Positions 22,316 to 34,520 are shown, numbered from the stretch's first letter. The stretch: 64,000 bases of DNA from Nageia nagi (GCA_050084985.1 JBITNC010000001.1:90396001-90460000); one strand, 5' to 3'. Notes: a model not told the origin generated them from the sequence alone. A program made the numbers and translations.

Positions 22316-23150
22316 CCAGGAAAAAAAGGTTTTCAGCATCTATCTAAGTATACACGCATCCAACATACTGGCAGCCATTATTATCAATCAGCAACCATGA
22401 TAAACACCCGGCAGCACTAATAAACACTTGGCAGCAACATGATCATACCCGACATGTGTTCAATCACCTAGCAAACCTCAATCTTATCACCTGGCATGCT
22501 ATCTCACTATGTTGACAACAATGACAATCTCTTTGTATTAACACCCTTCTTAAGCAAATCAAAAAAAAAATAGAGCTTGTTATGAACTCAAATAGCTATG
22601 ACAAAACTTGTATGAATCACCATGCAAATAATAGGAAATAATCACATAAATATTTCCAAAATAAGGCAAAAATGATTAGTAAAGAACATAGATATTTAAT
22701 ACAATTCAAGAGGGGAACATAGATATTTAATAGAATTCAAGGTAGGGAAGCCCCATAAAATACTTCTTAAGGAATCACTCCAACACTTCAAGAGGGGAAC
22801 CTCCTAAATTTTCAAACACAATGCTTGAAAGCTGCAAATACAATTCTCATGTGTTATTCTCCACAATCATCTTGTAATGACATCTTCCCTTTATTTATTA
22901 GTCTATCAAATAATAAATACCATAAGCAAGTAAACAACATGATTATTAAAGCCTATGGGTGCTTTAAACCACCTATGAATATGTGCCATATGCTAGCCAT
23001 CCATTATCCCATTACAACGTGTCACAATATACTATGCAATAACATGATATAAGTTCCCTTATACAATGCAATATAATAATCATATACTTGTAATATGAGG
23101 CTATAGTAGCATAATAGGGCTTGAACGGAAATGACAACTTCATTTGAAAA
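22316..23150. other. No recognisable gene
   Basis: A short CGGCAGCA/TTGGCAGCAA-type repeat near 22380-22440 may be a continuation of the retroelement flanking the satellite. The rest is AT-rich without coding signal. Confidence 0.4.
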
Positions 23151-23159
23151 CTAATAAAG

Positions 23160-24310
23160 AGAAACATCACTTAAGGCATTGTTGGAAGGTCAGCCAATCA
23201 AAACAGCTTAAATGTACAGAGTTCTTGCATTTATCCTAGTTCATCTTGTTAAGAGCCATCAAAAGAAGAGTTCCTCTATTGTCTAGGTAGAGTAGACTCC
23301 CTAAGGTAAGGTGCAATGCATCATTGCTTCAAATATCTGAAAGAGGTTAGAGACCAAAGATTGTTCTTGAAAAGGCAATGAAATTTGCCTTGGATCTCAT
23401 TGTAGATGGCACATCTTAAAATAAAGTGGTAAAGGATTTTTGCTTCTCCCAAGGGGCAAAATAGGCAAATCCACTCCTCCCTTGATAAGTGGTGATTCGA
23501 CTCAACAAGAAGTTGGTGGAAGCATACCCTGATCTATCCAATCGGTAATCCGTAGACTGCATCATGAGTCGATGAAGTTAGCATGAAGGAACTACACATC
23601 CCTCTCTTACCACTTGGAAGTGATCGTGATAGACAACTTGGAGGAGAGAGGGATCCAAGTGCAACTGGTGTACTACAGATTGATGTCCTTTCAGATCTCA
23701 TTGAGTATCTACTCCTTACTCTGAGTTAAGGGGTAATAGGGGTCTCCCAAAGAGAATAGAGGGAGCCTATCGATCTATATATGATATTATGAATGTTGGC
23801 TAAGAGTGTTAATACATGAGAATACTAGCTTCTTTGACCGCTCTATGCATTCAAAGCTACGTCAATCAAGAAGCGTAAAGCCAGGTATGGATACTATTTA
23901 CACCCCAAAGAGCTATCTCCCATAGTGCAAATCATATGAAAATACGTAGTGATCTTGATGATGATCTTGAGTCAGAGGGGGAGGCCCCAAATGCTCCTAG
24001 GATAATGGAGTGAGGGACCATGCTTTTGCATAAAAATGGATCTTCGAAGAAAAATTGTCTATACCCGCTCCACACGAGACTATATAGTAGATCAAAGACT
24101 AGGTCCCCAAATCCCTAACCCATATGTCATAGCCATTGTGACCAAAGCATCAAAGATTTTCATCTTGACTAAAATATCATGAAAATGAGCTATAAAACAA
24201 CTTCACTCAAATAGAGAAAGGGTTGCATAACCCTTACAAATTTGGGCCTAGGCAACAAGTTTCATCCCAAAGGTGGATCCAATGAAAAGAAATCTTAGGT
24301 ACATGTAGAA
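23160..24310 (-). pseudogene. LINE ORF2 C-terminal relic
   Basis: On the minus strand, KGYATLSLFE is followed by KMKIFDALVTMAMTYGLGIW and GPSL, matching the (F)DALV.P...YG..IWG motif after the RT thumb of plant LINEs. Further on, IFLRRS and then CPLGEAKILYHFILRCAIYN correspond to the C-terminal C..C....H....C zinc-binding domain. Stops and frameshifts occur throughout. It is probably the continuation of the RT relic at 26214-26990, separated by the inverted-repeat cluster. Confidence 0.7.
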
Positions 24311-24569
24311 TTTAAACTAAACTCTTAATATTTCAGTATTGTTCAACTCAATAATGTAGCAATAATCTTGATAAGATTATAACTCTCCAACATACACAGC
24401 ATAAGCATTAACATAAGTTGACCAATTATACACCCAAGATCAATTCCGGTAATACCCAGATACAAGAATGAACCATTAAAAAACTTGGAGCAATATCACT
24501 ATATACCATGAACAAATAAATGAGCATTTGAATGTTGAAGCAAACTACTCTAATGATACTCAAATAGAT

Positions 24570-25568
24570 CACAAATGAAATATTGCAATCAAATTCATTT
24601 ATCTATTATGATAGGATACCATACTCTCCTATCAATGCTCTCATAGAGCTCTCTACTCTACTACATGCTCTTACAATGATCAATCCTTTATATAGATTCT
24701 TACAATCCACTACAAAACAATACATTTGTTATACTCGGTTTAATCTTGATGCTAACAAATCACTAACAACCAAAAAGAAGAAAAGAATAGTCACTACAAT
24801 TACAAATGGTTACAACAAAAAAACCTATATATATATATATTATATATATATATATATACATTTGTTATACTCAGTTTAATCTTGATATATATAGGTTTTT
24901 GTGTTGTAACCATTTGTAATTGTAGTGACTATTCTTTTCTTCTTTTTGGTTGTTAGTGATTTGTTAGCATCAAGATTAAATTGAGTATAACAAATGTGTG
25001 TGTGTGTGTATATATATATATATAGGTTTTTGTGTTGTAACCATTTGTAATTGTAGTGACTATTCTTTTCTTCTTTTTGGTTGTTAGTGATTTGTTAGCA
25101 TCAAGATTAAACTGAGTATAACAAATGTATTGTTTTGTAGTGGATTGTAAGAATCTATATAAAGGATTGATCATTGTAAGAGCATGTAGTAGAGTAGAGA
25201 GCTGTATGAGAGCATTGATAGGAGAGTATGGTATCCTATCATAATAGATAAATGAATTTGATTGCAATAATTCATTTGTGATATATATATATATATATAG
25301 GTTTTTGTGTTGTAACCATTTGTAATTGTAGTGACTATTCTTTTCTTCTTTTTGGTTGTTAGTGATTTGTTAGCATCAAGATTAAACTGAGTATAAAAAA
25401 TGTATATATTAAACTGAGTATAAAAAATGTATATATATATACATTTTTTATACTCAGTTTAATCTTGATGCTAACAAATCACTAACAACCAAAAACCAAA
25501 AAGAAGAAAAGAATAGTCACTACAATTACAAATGGTTACAACACAAAAACCTATATATTATATGTTAT

Positions 25569-25611
<43 letters not shown>

Positions 25612-26020
25612 TTTTTATACTCAGTTTAATCTTGATGCTAACAAATCACTAACAACCAAAAAGAAGAAAAGAATAGTCACTACAATTACAAATGGTTACA
25701 ACACAAAAACCTATATATGTATATATATAAAATAGTCACTACAATTACAAATGGTTACAACACAAAAACCTATATATGTATATATATAATATTTTATATA
25801 TATACATATATAGGTTTTTGTGTTGTAACCATTTGTAATTGTAGTGACTATTCTTTTCTTCTTTTTGGTTGTTAGTGTATATATATATATACATATATAG
25901 GTTTTTGTGTTGTAACCATTTGTAATTGTAGTGACTATTCTTTTCTTCTTTTTGGTTGTTAGTGATTTGTTAGCATCAAGATTAAACTGAGTTTAACAAA
26001 TGTATATATATATATATATA
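24570..26020. repeat. Inverted-repeat cluster of a 110-bp module separated by TA runs
   Basis: A module of about 110 bases, with ends TATATAGGTTTTTGTGTTG and GAGTATAACAAATGTATA, occurs about nine times. Plus copies start near 24719, 25441, 25608 and 25730 (partial). Minus copies start near 24889, 25023, 25301, 25810 (partial) and 25898. A 130-base flank with TATATAAAGG is present in opposite orientation at 24572-24718 and 25132-25285. (TA)n and (TG)n runs sit at every junction. The two longest open frames here encode the same protein only because the arms are copies. Confidence 0.85.
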
Positions 26021-26030
26021 GGTTTTCAGG

Positions 26031-26200
26031 ATATATGCACGAGCTTCCTAAGATGATATATGCATAGCATTTTTTATTTGATATACACAAAGATTTTGGA
26101 TGATATACGCATAGAGTTTACATGTTGCTATACACACGGGTTATCACCGCTACTATACGCATGGGTTGTCTTCGCTATTATATGCATGATGTTTCTGCTT
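26031..26200. repeat. Minisatellite of about 25 bp with ATATACGCAT-like core
   Basis: Seven degenerate units share GATATAYGCAY or TATACRCAY followed by 14-16 variable bases, for example GCTACTATACGCATGGGTTG. Spacing is 22-29 bases. Confidence 0.7.
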
Positions 26201-26213
26201 GCATAGCCTAAAC

Positions 26214-26990
26214 TCATAAATGACATATTTTCAAGGGAATGCAAGGCAAGTTTGGGGAGATCAGATTCCAACAATACAAGTAAGAGGCGGTAATCTCTAC
26301 TTCCCGCCTCTCAAAATGGAAGTGAAAATGGAGAAGAGCTTCTTTAGTAGTATTGAACACCATTACCTTGGTTTTGAGTAGGTTCATTGTCAATAGTCTT
26401 AGGATACAAAATATAGTTAGTGCATCCAAATGACGTTGAAACCCCTTGGGGGTCGATACTAGAAGGACAACATCATTAATGAAGAGAAGGATAGAGATCA
26501 GTGTATGGTGAAGTGGACAATCATCCTCTATGTGTGTTCTTAGATAAATGACTCAAGTTCATCAATGAATATCCCAAAGAGTGTCAGAGAAAGAGGGCAA
26601 CCCTATTTCACTCCTATTGTGTTGAAAATGGTGTTTGAAAGCCCCTATGTAGGATGAAACCTACCTACTATTATCTTATACAATTGTGATACTACCACCA
26701 AAAGCTACCCAAACATGCCAACCAACTGAAGCCTCTTGAGTAACAAATGTTGAGGTACTATGTCAAAAGCTTTCCTAAAGTCTACAAAGCAAAAATAAAC
26801 TTTCAAAGATCTTAATCGCACCTCCTCAATAATGGTCCATAGGACCAAAATATGATCTATGGGCTGGTGGTCTTGCCAAAATCCTTTCTGGCTTTTCCTC
26901 CTCCAACCTACAGGAAAGAACTAAATATAACGTCATGGCATAAAGTTTAGCAAAGACATGGGTGCCCTCTCGATTTATGGATGGGTAAAT
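26214..26990 (-). pseudogene. LINE reverse transcriptase relic with damaged active site
   Basis: The minus strand reads CFVDFRKAFDIVPQHLLLKR, then NTIGVK*GCPLSLTLFGIF, then INDVVLLVSTPKGFQRHLDA and NLLKTKVMVFNTTKEALL. This order (DFRKAFD, GVxQGCPLSP.LF, FADD, KTK) is the core of a LINE RT. The catalytic FADD has become FIND, and several codons are stops, including Gln to stop in GVKQGC. It copies nothing today. The protein continues at 24310 beyond the repeat cluster. Confidence 0.83.
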
Positions 26991-26999
26991 TTTGTGTTG

Positions 27000-27620
27000 G
27001 ATTCAAAAGTCAGCAAAACTGGAACATACAATGAGATTGAAGACATCATTAAGGGGCATAACAGGTGGTGGATCAATACCATTCTTAAGGAATTCCACCC
27101 ATAACCTGTCCAAATCTGCCACCTTGCTGGTACAAAGCTTTCTACTGGTTTGTCTAATGAGTACAATATAAAAGAGGTGGCATGAGGTAGGGGGAGAAGA
27201 CTAAAGGAACATACCAATTTGTGTCCGGCTATCAGCCTTTGGAAAGCTCCATAACAGCTCGGACAGAAGCTTCTCACATCAAATTGCAAAAATTTAATGG
27301 GCAAAAAAGTTTAGATTATTACCTGATGCAGATAACAAGAGAAATCATAAAAAAGGTTAGAAGCATTGAGTGATATACAGTTTGGACTACCTGCCAGATG
27401 ATGGGCCACATAAAAGGCACATGTTACCAAGGGGAGTGAACCAGAAAAGCTGATTTATTTGAGGTTTCTGACCCTCACATTCAGGGCCCACTAGAAAGAT
27501 ATAATAGAGACAAAGCACCAAAGAATCATAAAGTAAGATGCAGACACATGGAGATACCAAAAATTTGACAAAGGTTACAATAATTGAACATGGCCAATGC
27601 TTTTATGGATTTCAGTCATC
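27000..27620. other. LINE-derived or unassigned sequence
   Basis: The minus-strand frame 26975-27304 lies immediately upstream of the LINE RT. It holds WQIWTGYGWNSLRMVLIHHL, compatible with the N-terminal part of that ORF2, but identity is too weak for a firm call. Nothing else is seen. Confidence 0.35.
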
Positions 27621-27626
27621 CATGAG

Positions 27627-27900
27627 TTTGTAAAATACAAGAAGAGGATGGATCATACTAAGACTTATGCTCTTCAGGTGTATGCGGTTACAAATAAATT
27701 TTATTCTTAGGAAATGCCTATTTGCAATCACTTTTGGGATCGTAGGAGGTCTCAAGGATTTCACTGATTTTGTAAAATACAAGGGGATGGATCATACTAA
27801 GACTTACGCTCTTCAGGTGTAGGCAACTACAAATTGAAATAACTTTTATTCTTAGGAAATGCCTATTTGCAACCACTTTTGGGATCCTAGTAGGTCTCAT
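27627..27900. repeat. Tandem duplication, period about 141 bp
   Basis: Two units share TTTGTAAAATACAAG, GATGGATCATACTAAGACTT, CTCTTCAGGTGTA and TTCTTAGGAAATGCCTATTT. Confidence 0.85.
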
Positions 27901-28029
27901 CATCTGCAAAGGACTCATGGTAGATCTGACAAAGGTTGCAGTAATTGTTCATGGCACCATCTTAGCACAACCTGGGGAGAGAACCTTGGAACATACTATA
28001 TAGTTTGCAAGTAAAAAATTGTCACTAGC

Positions 28030-29500
28030 AGAGGAATAAAAAATAACAGAACAAGAGACTATGGCGATAAATGCATTAGAAAATTTTAGGTCTTACATAT
28101 TGGGAATCCCATTTGCAGTCTTCACAAAGGGGATATGATACTTGGAAAACAATTCAGTCATCCACTCTATGCCCTACACACTCACAAAAATACAATTTTA
28201 TAAGATTGAGATAGGCGAAGTGATAAGGAGGGTGGTGCTTGTGTGATAAACCCTTCCTAAAATTTGTTTTTCTTTTGCAAATATAAATCAGAAATTTCAC
28301 AAAAATTTGCAGTATTGAAAAATACACAGAACTCATGAAAAAAAACTCCAGAAAAAATCTGAAAACACAGTCTAAAAATTTTATTAAAATTTTACAAAAG
28401 TGGAAATGAGATCTAGGAGCAAAAGGGTATCTCAAAAACACACCAGAATTCTTATTCAACCCTTTGGTAATGATGGTTGCCCTTCAGCGGCCCACTTTGT
28501 TCGAAGGTTCTTACTTTTATGTCAAAACTTATCATGTATGCCAAAGGGTGGGCAGATCAAATAAGAGATTTACAATGCCCCTACAATCAGAGTTACCTCT
28601 CCAACCATACGAAAAGTAATTCATAGATTTTGTTGACCAAATCACTCCTACCAACATGAACGTTGGAGCCAAATACATCATCAATGCAACTAAATATTTG
28701 ACTAGATGAGTTGAGGCATCTATGACCTGAGATTGCATAGCAGCCACAACTAGAAAGTTCATCTATGAAAACATCATAACCAGGTTTGGTTGCCCCAAAA
28801 TACTACTCAATTATCAAGGAAAACATTTATCAACAAGATTGTTTAGGACTACTATCTAAATTCCTTATTCAAAAAATACACGATATCATCCCCATCCCAA
28901 TAGAGTACCCTAAATAAGATGTCAATGTAGGAAGAACAGACAGGAATGACAGAATTACAACAATCCCATCGACCTATAGAAGCACTTAGAAAGACTGGAG
29001 AAGAAGACCCCATTCAAATTGGTGGGGACATGAAGCCACCTTGCCAATTGAATATGCAACATACACTGGCCACCAGACTCGGAGATAAAGAACCATTGAA
29101 AGAATAAATGAAGGTGTTGGAAAAACTGGACGCGGAAATAAGGATTGCAATGCTCAATCAAATGTTGGAAAAGAGGGCCCAAAAAGCCTAACATGACAAC
29201 TATGTGGAAAAATAACCTTGACATCAAGGCATATTGAACTTTTGTATGACAACAAATACAAGCATAGCCGAACAAAAGTCAAGATCAGGTGGTTGAAACC
29301 TTTCATCTTTGACCACATCAAAGAAGTAATAATCACGCTAAAGACACATGGTGAAGGGATATGTGAATGACACCAAGTTGAAGCCATAGATTTGTCATGG
29401 CGCCATGCAAAAGAAGTTAAAAACCATGAAGGAAACGTCAGGAAAAGAAGACAAGCAATAAAATGAAGACAGACAAACAGTAGATGCATGGTAACACAAG
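28030..29500 (+). pseudogene. Ty3/gypsy RNase H-integrase relic
   Basis: RNase H remains as ITEQETMAINALENFRSYIL and GIPFAVFTKG near 28040-28130. Integrase follows, with CQRVGR near 28540, QPYEK*FIDFVDQITPT, GAKYIINATKYLTR*VEA and ENIITRFGCPKILLNYQGKH. These align with EKWGIDFVGPI, GARYIITATDYLTRWVEA and FGCP..L.SDQGTHF of plant gypsy integrases. Two Trp codons are stops and the second catalytic Asp (SDQG) is Tyr (NYQG). KTPFKLV near 29010 fits the usual TPF.LVYG. The element could be the same one whose RT relic lies at 19.1 kb, but about 9 kb of other repeats intervene. Confidence 0.82.
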
Positions 29501-30950
29501 CAAAATAAGATGTAACAACAAAATTCACGTGGGTGGATCTAGAGACATAATAAAAAGACTGTCATATGGATTTACCTGGTACAGGGTCATCATAGGACTG
29601 CTACACCAACATTTTTTTCGGTACAGCACCAAAAATCTATTGCTTTAAATTGGAGAGGACTGGATGGATACAGTATAAACCCACCAATTTCGGCGACTTG
29701 GCGCCAAGCAGTTTAATAGTTGGAAAAGTATAGGATAGAAGGAAGAAGGAAAATGGAAACAAAATCAGGATTAGAGATAATTTTGGAGAAAGGATCAGAT
29801 TCTTGCAAGAAGTCAACTGCAAAATCAGATTCCGTGAATGAATGGGAAGAAAACATAACATAGGACAAATCAAAATTGACTGAGTAAAGCACAAGAAAAG
29901 AGTTTGGGGCAAAAAAAGAGAGGTATGAAAGATTGCAAGAATGATATGTTGCAACAGCTAATTTTATATCTATAATTCTAGTTGGCATTGACCACAAAGG
30001 TCGCCAAAATTTGTAAAAGGCCACAAGACTTTCTCACAAATCACCTGTTTCTTTCAGAAGAGTTGCTAACTACAACAGGGAAGATTCAAACCAACTTAAT
30101 GCGGTAATTATGAAGTTTGAAAGTGATTGTAGCTCAAAAAGCCATGAAATTGGATTGGGTTGATTCTATTGACAAAGACAAAAGGGCACCAAAGAAAGGA
30201 AGAGAGATGGGAAAAACAGATCCAAAACCTCAAACCAATGGCTCAATAATTTCCAATAAGAAGCAATGCTGGTTCAATAATCTCTACTCTTTAACTGACG
30301 CATTCAATGAAAGATCTTGACAATGAAGCCAAATCTTACCGACAGGAAATCCAAGCTCGGGTGCAGCTCCTCGTATTCATTTCGCGGCAATGCAGGTTTG
30401 TTTGGATCGTCTTCAGCTGCCATTTTGGCCGTTGGAATAAACCCTCCGCCCACTTGAGGGGTTTTAAAATTAAGGAAATTTTAAACAAGTTTGCGAGTAT
30501 ATTTTAAATAGAGGAACATAATGCCTAGATTTTATTTACATATTGGTACCTGATAGCTATTGGCTCGTGGTTAGGACATTTAAGGGATTCATCGACTTGG
30601 CTAAACAATCATTTCCATCTTAAAGAGTCACTTTATTCATCATATTATGAAAGTGTTAATAATCAAATTTGAATATGAAATTTTTTGATATGATTGATAT
30701 GAGATGATTGTCAAAGGGTCGAGAGAGTTGAAATATACGAGTTTCTATGGTTTTTGCATCTTTCACTTTGTAATCTTTATAAGATTGTGTAGAATTTTTC
30801 AAAAGCCATTTATTGTTATTTTCATTATCATTTAATTTATTGTAGGCAAATTATATTACCTTTATAATGATGCTCGTTCAATTTGTAACTTCATCTTTGG
30901 GTGAAGCTGTTGGAGTAAGAAATAGCACTAGTCATGAGCAAACATCCTCT
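29501..30950. other. No recognisable gene
   Basis: Short frames at 29637-30024 (minus) and 30117-30507 (plus) show no domain. The ACACCAACATTTTTTTCGGTAC stretch near 29605 may be retroelement 3' sequence. The rest is AT-rich. Confidence 0.4.
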
Positions 30951-30959
30951 GAAGTTTAT

Positions 30960-31692
30960 TTCCAAGGTGTATAATGAGGCAATCCCTCTCCTGACATTGT
31001 TATTCAATTGAATTAATTTAATCAAGCTTGTGCATGGTTTAAAAGCCATACTTTAATAAGATATTTCTTAGATTGTATTCCCTCTAACTTTGTTCTTAGG
31101 AACTTGATTGAGCAATATCAGCATCCATATGACATTTAGGTTTCTCATGTGTAGAACCTTACTAAAAAGTTCATTTTCTCTTTTTTTTATCCTAATAAAG
31201 CTCGATAAAATTTGAGACAAGGTACGTGATATATTCATAAAACTCTTCTTATTTTCCAATCATGGAATAGGAATTCATTGTTTCTAATTATGTGTCACTC
31301 ATTATTCTCATCGGGGTAGAATTCCCAAGACTTCCCCTAGCGATTTGAAATTTTCTTGAAAAAATTGGTCTCTCTCATAGGATATTTTATTTACGATTAG
31401 CCCACTTGCTTATATGTGGTTCGACCCATCCATAAAATGTATGTCAAATTTGACCTTGCTAAAAACCTAAAAGAGTATATCGATATTTAGGTAGGAGATA
31501 CTTTAATCCCCTAAAGGATGGTGTATGTGAATTTACCCAATGCTTGTTATTGGTGCCAATCAGTTACCCATATAATTGAGGATTGTTTGCTGATGGCAAA
31601 AAAAATCAAGATGAAAGGACTAATATTTTTATTTTTATTTTTGCAGCTCCCAACACTCTAACTCAACCTGCTAAAGGGATCTAGGAGGAATG
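30960..31692 (+). pseudogene. LINE ORF1 relic (zinc knuckle protein)
   Basis: One plus frame near 31455-31610 reads LAKNLKEYIDI*VGDTLIP*, then MVYVNLPNACYWCQSVTHII and EDC. It ends in a CX2CX4HX4C zinc knuckle, preceded by the V..YLNLP segment characteristic of plant LINE ORF1 (DUF4283-type) nucleic-acid-binding proteins. Two stops are present. The frame continues in EEWI and resumes as IVYDKKGINGK after the copia element at 34526, so both parts belong to one LINE. Confidence 0.7.
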
Positions 31693-31697
31693 GATAA

Positions 31698-32201
31698 TGA
31701 AGTAATAACACTAACAAGATAATTCCTAATCAACCAAGATCACATAAAAGCTCTCAATTCACATCTAACAAACTCACAAATAAGACAATCTCACGAAGTA
31801 ACTCAAGATGTAAAGTGGTTCCTCTAAGTATGAGTACATCTACTAACTAGATCTTTACTTCAATCACAAATTCAACTCTCTTATAATCCTCCTAAGCTTA
31901 ACTCTTACACTTTTATCCTATAACATAACTTTACTCCACAAATTAGTGTGTGATAACAAAGAGGGAGCCTTCTATTTATAAGCCAAAATCCCTCTTTGGA
32001 TCACCCTTTTATCCAATGTACAAAAGCATGACATGCACATCTTTTTACCCAAGGGGCATGCTCATGACATGGAGTGCAAGACAAGTTACATTATCATATT
32101 CACTTAAATACTTAAGGTATCAAATGATACCCTTAATATTAGTGAAATTACATAGAAGATTTAATACAAACCTTTACAATAAAGCATTATACATTCCAAA
32201 A
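31698..32201 (-). repeat. copia 3' LTR
   Basis: About 504 bases from TGAAGTAATAACACTAAC to GCATTATACATTCCAAAA. It aligns end to end with 34017-34520. Confidence 0.88.
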
Positions 32202-32660
32202 CTCCCTTTTAATACAATATTGGAATAGAGCGAGTAAGAGAGAAGAAGAAAAGAAAGTAAGATAGTTTTCCTCCAAACATATACAACAGAAATGAGAACT
32301 TTTTACATATTTGTGAAGTAAGAAAGATCTAGTTTGAGACTCACTACTTTGCCAAATACAATCATTAACCATAATCAATTTCAATGTACATGAAGTAGTC
32401 ATCCAACTGGAAGTCATTAAGAGTCTCCGAGAGCTTGCATACCTAAGGTAAGTAACCTATAATTTCAAAGGAACCTGCAAGCCATAAGCAGCTCAAATAA
32501 CAAGATCAGTTAGATGCATCATATTCATATCAACAAAGATAAATGAATCACACAAATGGCATCATGAACTGATTAATTGTGCACTATAAGTCATCACAAA
32601 AATGCCATGCCAAAAAACTTAGTCACCTACAGTATATAAAATATGTGTTGATTAACATTA

Positions 32661-32880
32661 CAAAATAGAGCATGCACATATGAGTTCCTCACATATGGAT
32701 AACTGAATAGTGCTAAAAGACACATAAGAGTTCTTCGCATATGGATAACTAAAAAGTGCTAGATTGACCAAAAAATAGAGTATGCACATATGAGTTCCTC
32801 ACATATGGATAATTGAACAGTGCCAAAAGACACGTAAGAGTTCCTTTCACATGGATAACTGAATAATGCAAGATTGGTCA
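32661..32880. repeat. Tandem repeat before the copia 3' LTR (52/110-bp periodicity)
   Basis: Four copies of GAGTTCCTCACATATGGAT or close variants alternate with (A/T)AGTGC(T/C)A. Two higher-order units of about 110 bases start with (C/T)ATGCACATATGAG at about 32671 and 32781. Confidence 0.82.
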
Positions 32881-33009
32881 ATTTGTACAATAAGCTTCTC
32901 ATGTAGAGCGAACTTATCATGAAAGTGTATAATAAAATCAACATTATACAACATAAAATTCTCTTAAGGGTGAAGTTATGATCACAAACATGAATTCAAT
33001 TCAAGAATT

Positions 33010-33990
33010 CAAATTTCACTCCCCCTTGATGGCAACTTCACCAACCTGATAGCATCCTTAAACTTACAGAATTGAGCTTCTGGGAGGGGCTTGGTGAATA
33101 AATCAGTAGAGTTCAAGGTGGATGGATAATACTTCAGGTGTATGATGCCATTAAGAACCTTCTCTATAATAAAATGGGCATGAATTTCCATATGTTTTAT
33201 TCTCTAATGGAACACTGGATTCTTAGCCAAAGAATTAGCCGATTGATTATCTGAAGATATCAAAGATGAGCCACCTTGCTCATACCTAATTTCTTTCAAA
33301 AGATGCCTTAGCTAAATGGTTTCTTGGGCTGCAACAAACATGGCACAATATTCAGCTTCTATGGTGGAAAGAGAAATAGTAGGTTGCTTCTTGAAAGCCC
33401 AAGAGATAGCACCTAAACCAATGCTAAACACATATGCAAAGCTTGATTTTCTATCATCTCTATCTCCTCCATAGTCAGAATCTGAGAATCCAGAGAAAAT
33501 AAATAAGGGCAACTTGAAATACTTGAGAGCAAGATCCTTAGTCCCTGTAACATACCTCAAGATTTGTTTAACAGCATTGAGGTGCTCAACATAAGGTTTC
33601 TACATGAATCATGCCATCAGATTCACTGCAAAGGTAATATTTGGCCTAGATATAGTCAAATACAAAAGACTACCAATTAATTGCCTGTAAGTTGTAGTAT
33701 CAGCTAACTAAGAGTTAGAGCTTAAAGAAATAGTGATTCTATGAGAGATTGGGATTACAACATATCTACACTCCTCCATTCCAATCTTTTGCAAGATGTA
33801 CGATATATACTTAGATTGACTGAGGTAAGTATAATCCTTATATTGATACACCTGCATTCCAAGATAGTAGTGTAAAAGACCAATATCAATAATTTCAAAA
33901 GTTACTTTAAGTTTGGATATGCACTCTTAAATGATTTTGTCATTATTCCCAGTAATCAAAAGATTATCCACATAAAGGATAATCAAGACC
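33010..33990 (-). pseudogene. copia reverse transcriptase C-terminus and RNase H
   Basis: One almost unbroken frame reads LIILYVDNLLITGNNDKII, HYYLGMQVYQYKDYTYLSQS, RQLIGSLLYLTISRPNITFA, VKQILRYVTGTKDLALKY, FSGFSDSDYGGDRDDRKSSF and STIEAEYCAMFVAAQETI*L. It ends with HFIIEKVLNGIIHLKYYPS and DLFTKPLPEAQF. These are the standard RT and RNase H motifs of plant copia elements (YVDD, LG, QLIGSLLYL, SDADWAG, STAEAEY, DIFTKPL). The catalytic YVDD is YVDN and at least four stops are present, one replacing the Trp of QEAIWL. It is inactive. Confidence 0.92.
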
Positions 33991-34002
33991 ACGTCGGCTA
34001 TG

Positions 34003-34014
34003 CTTTGATACCAA
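34003..34014 (-). promoter_or_regulatory. copia primer-binding site
   Basis: The minus strand reads TGGTATCAAAGC, one mismatch from the initiator-Met tRNA primer site, separated from the LTR by two or three bases. Confidence 0.82.
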
Positions 34015-34016
34015 AT

Positions 34017-34520
34017 TGAAGGAACAACACTAACAAGATAATTCCTAATCAACCAAAATCACATGAAAGCTCTCAATTCACATCTAACAAACTCATAAAC
34101 AAGACAATCTCACAAAGTAACTCAAGATGTAAAGTGGTTCCTCCAATTAGGAGTGCATCCACTAACTAGATCTTTCTTTCAATCACAAATACAACTCTCT
34201 TACAATCTTTCTAATCTTAACTCCTACACTTCTATCCTATAGCATAACTTTACTCCATAATTGGTGTGTAATCACAAAAAGAAAGCCTTCTATTTACAGG
34301 CCAAAATCTCTCTTTGGATCACCCTTTTATCTAATGTACAAAAGCATGGCATGCACATCCTTTTACCTAAGGGGCATGCTCATAACATGGAGTGTAGGAT
34401 AAGTTACATTATCATATTCACTTAAATACTTAAGATATCAAATGATACCCTTCAGTATTAGTGAACTTATGTAGAAGATTTAATACAAACCTTTACAATA
34501 ATGCATTATACATTCCAATA
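34017..34520 (-). repeat. copia 5' LTR
   Basis: From TGAAGGAACAACACTAAC to GCATTATACATTCCAATA. It is adjacent to the primer-binding site on its inner side. Confidence 0.88.

Noticed and set aside
24583-25267. Two open frames of about 100 residues with almost identical sequence on opposite strands
   Set aside because: They are the two arms of the inverted-repeat cluster and run into TA microsatellite (YIYIYI). Identity comes from copied DNA, not from a conserved gene.
24570-26020. CRISPR-like repeated modules
   Set aside because: Repeats are 110 bases, in both orientations, with TA runs rather than unique spacers, in a plant genome.
28154-29954. Several minus-strand ORFs of about 100 residues
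   Set aside because: They are antisense shadows of the plus-strand gypsy integrase relic or hydrophobic frames in AT-rich sequence.
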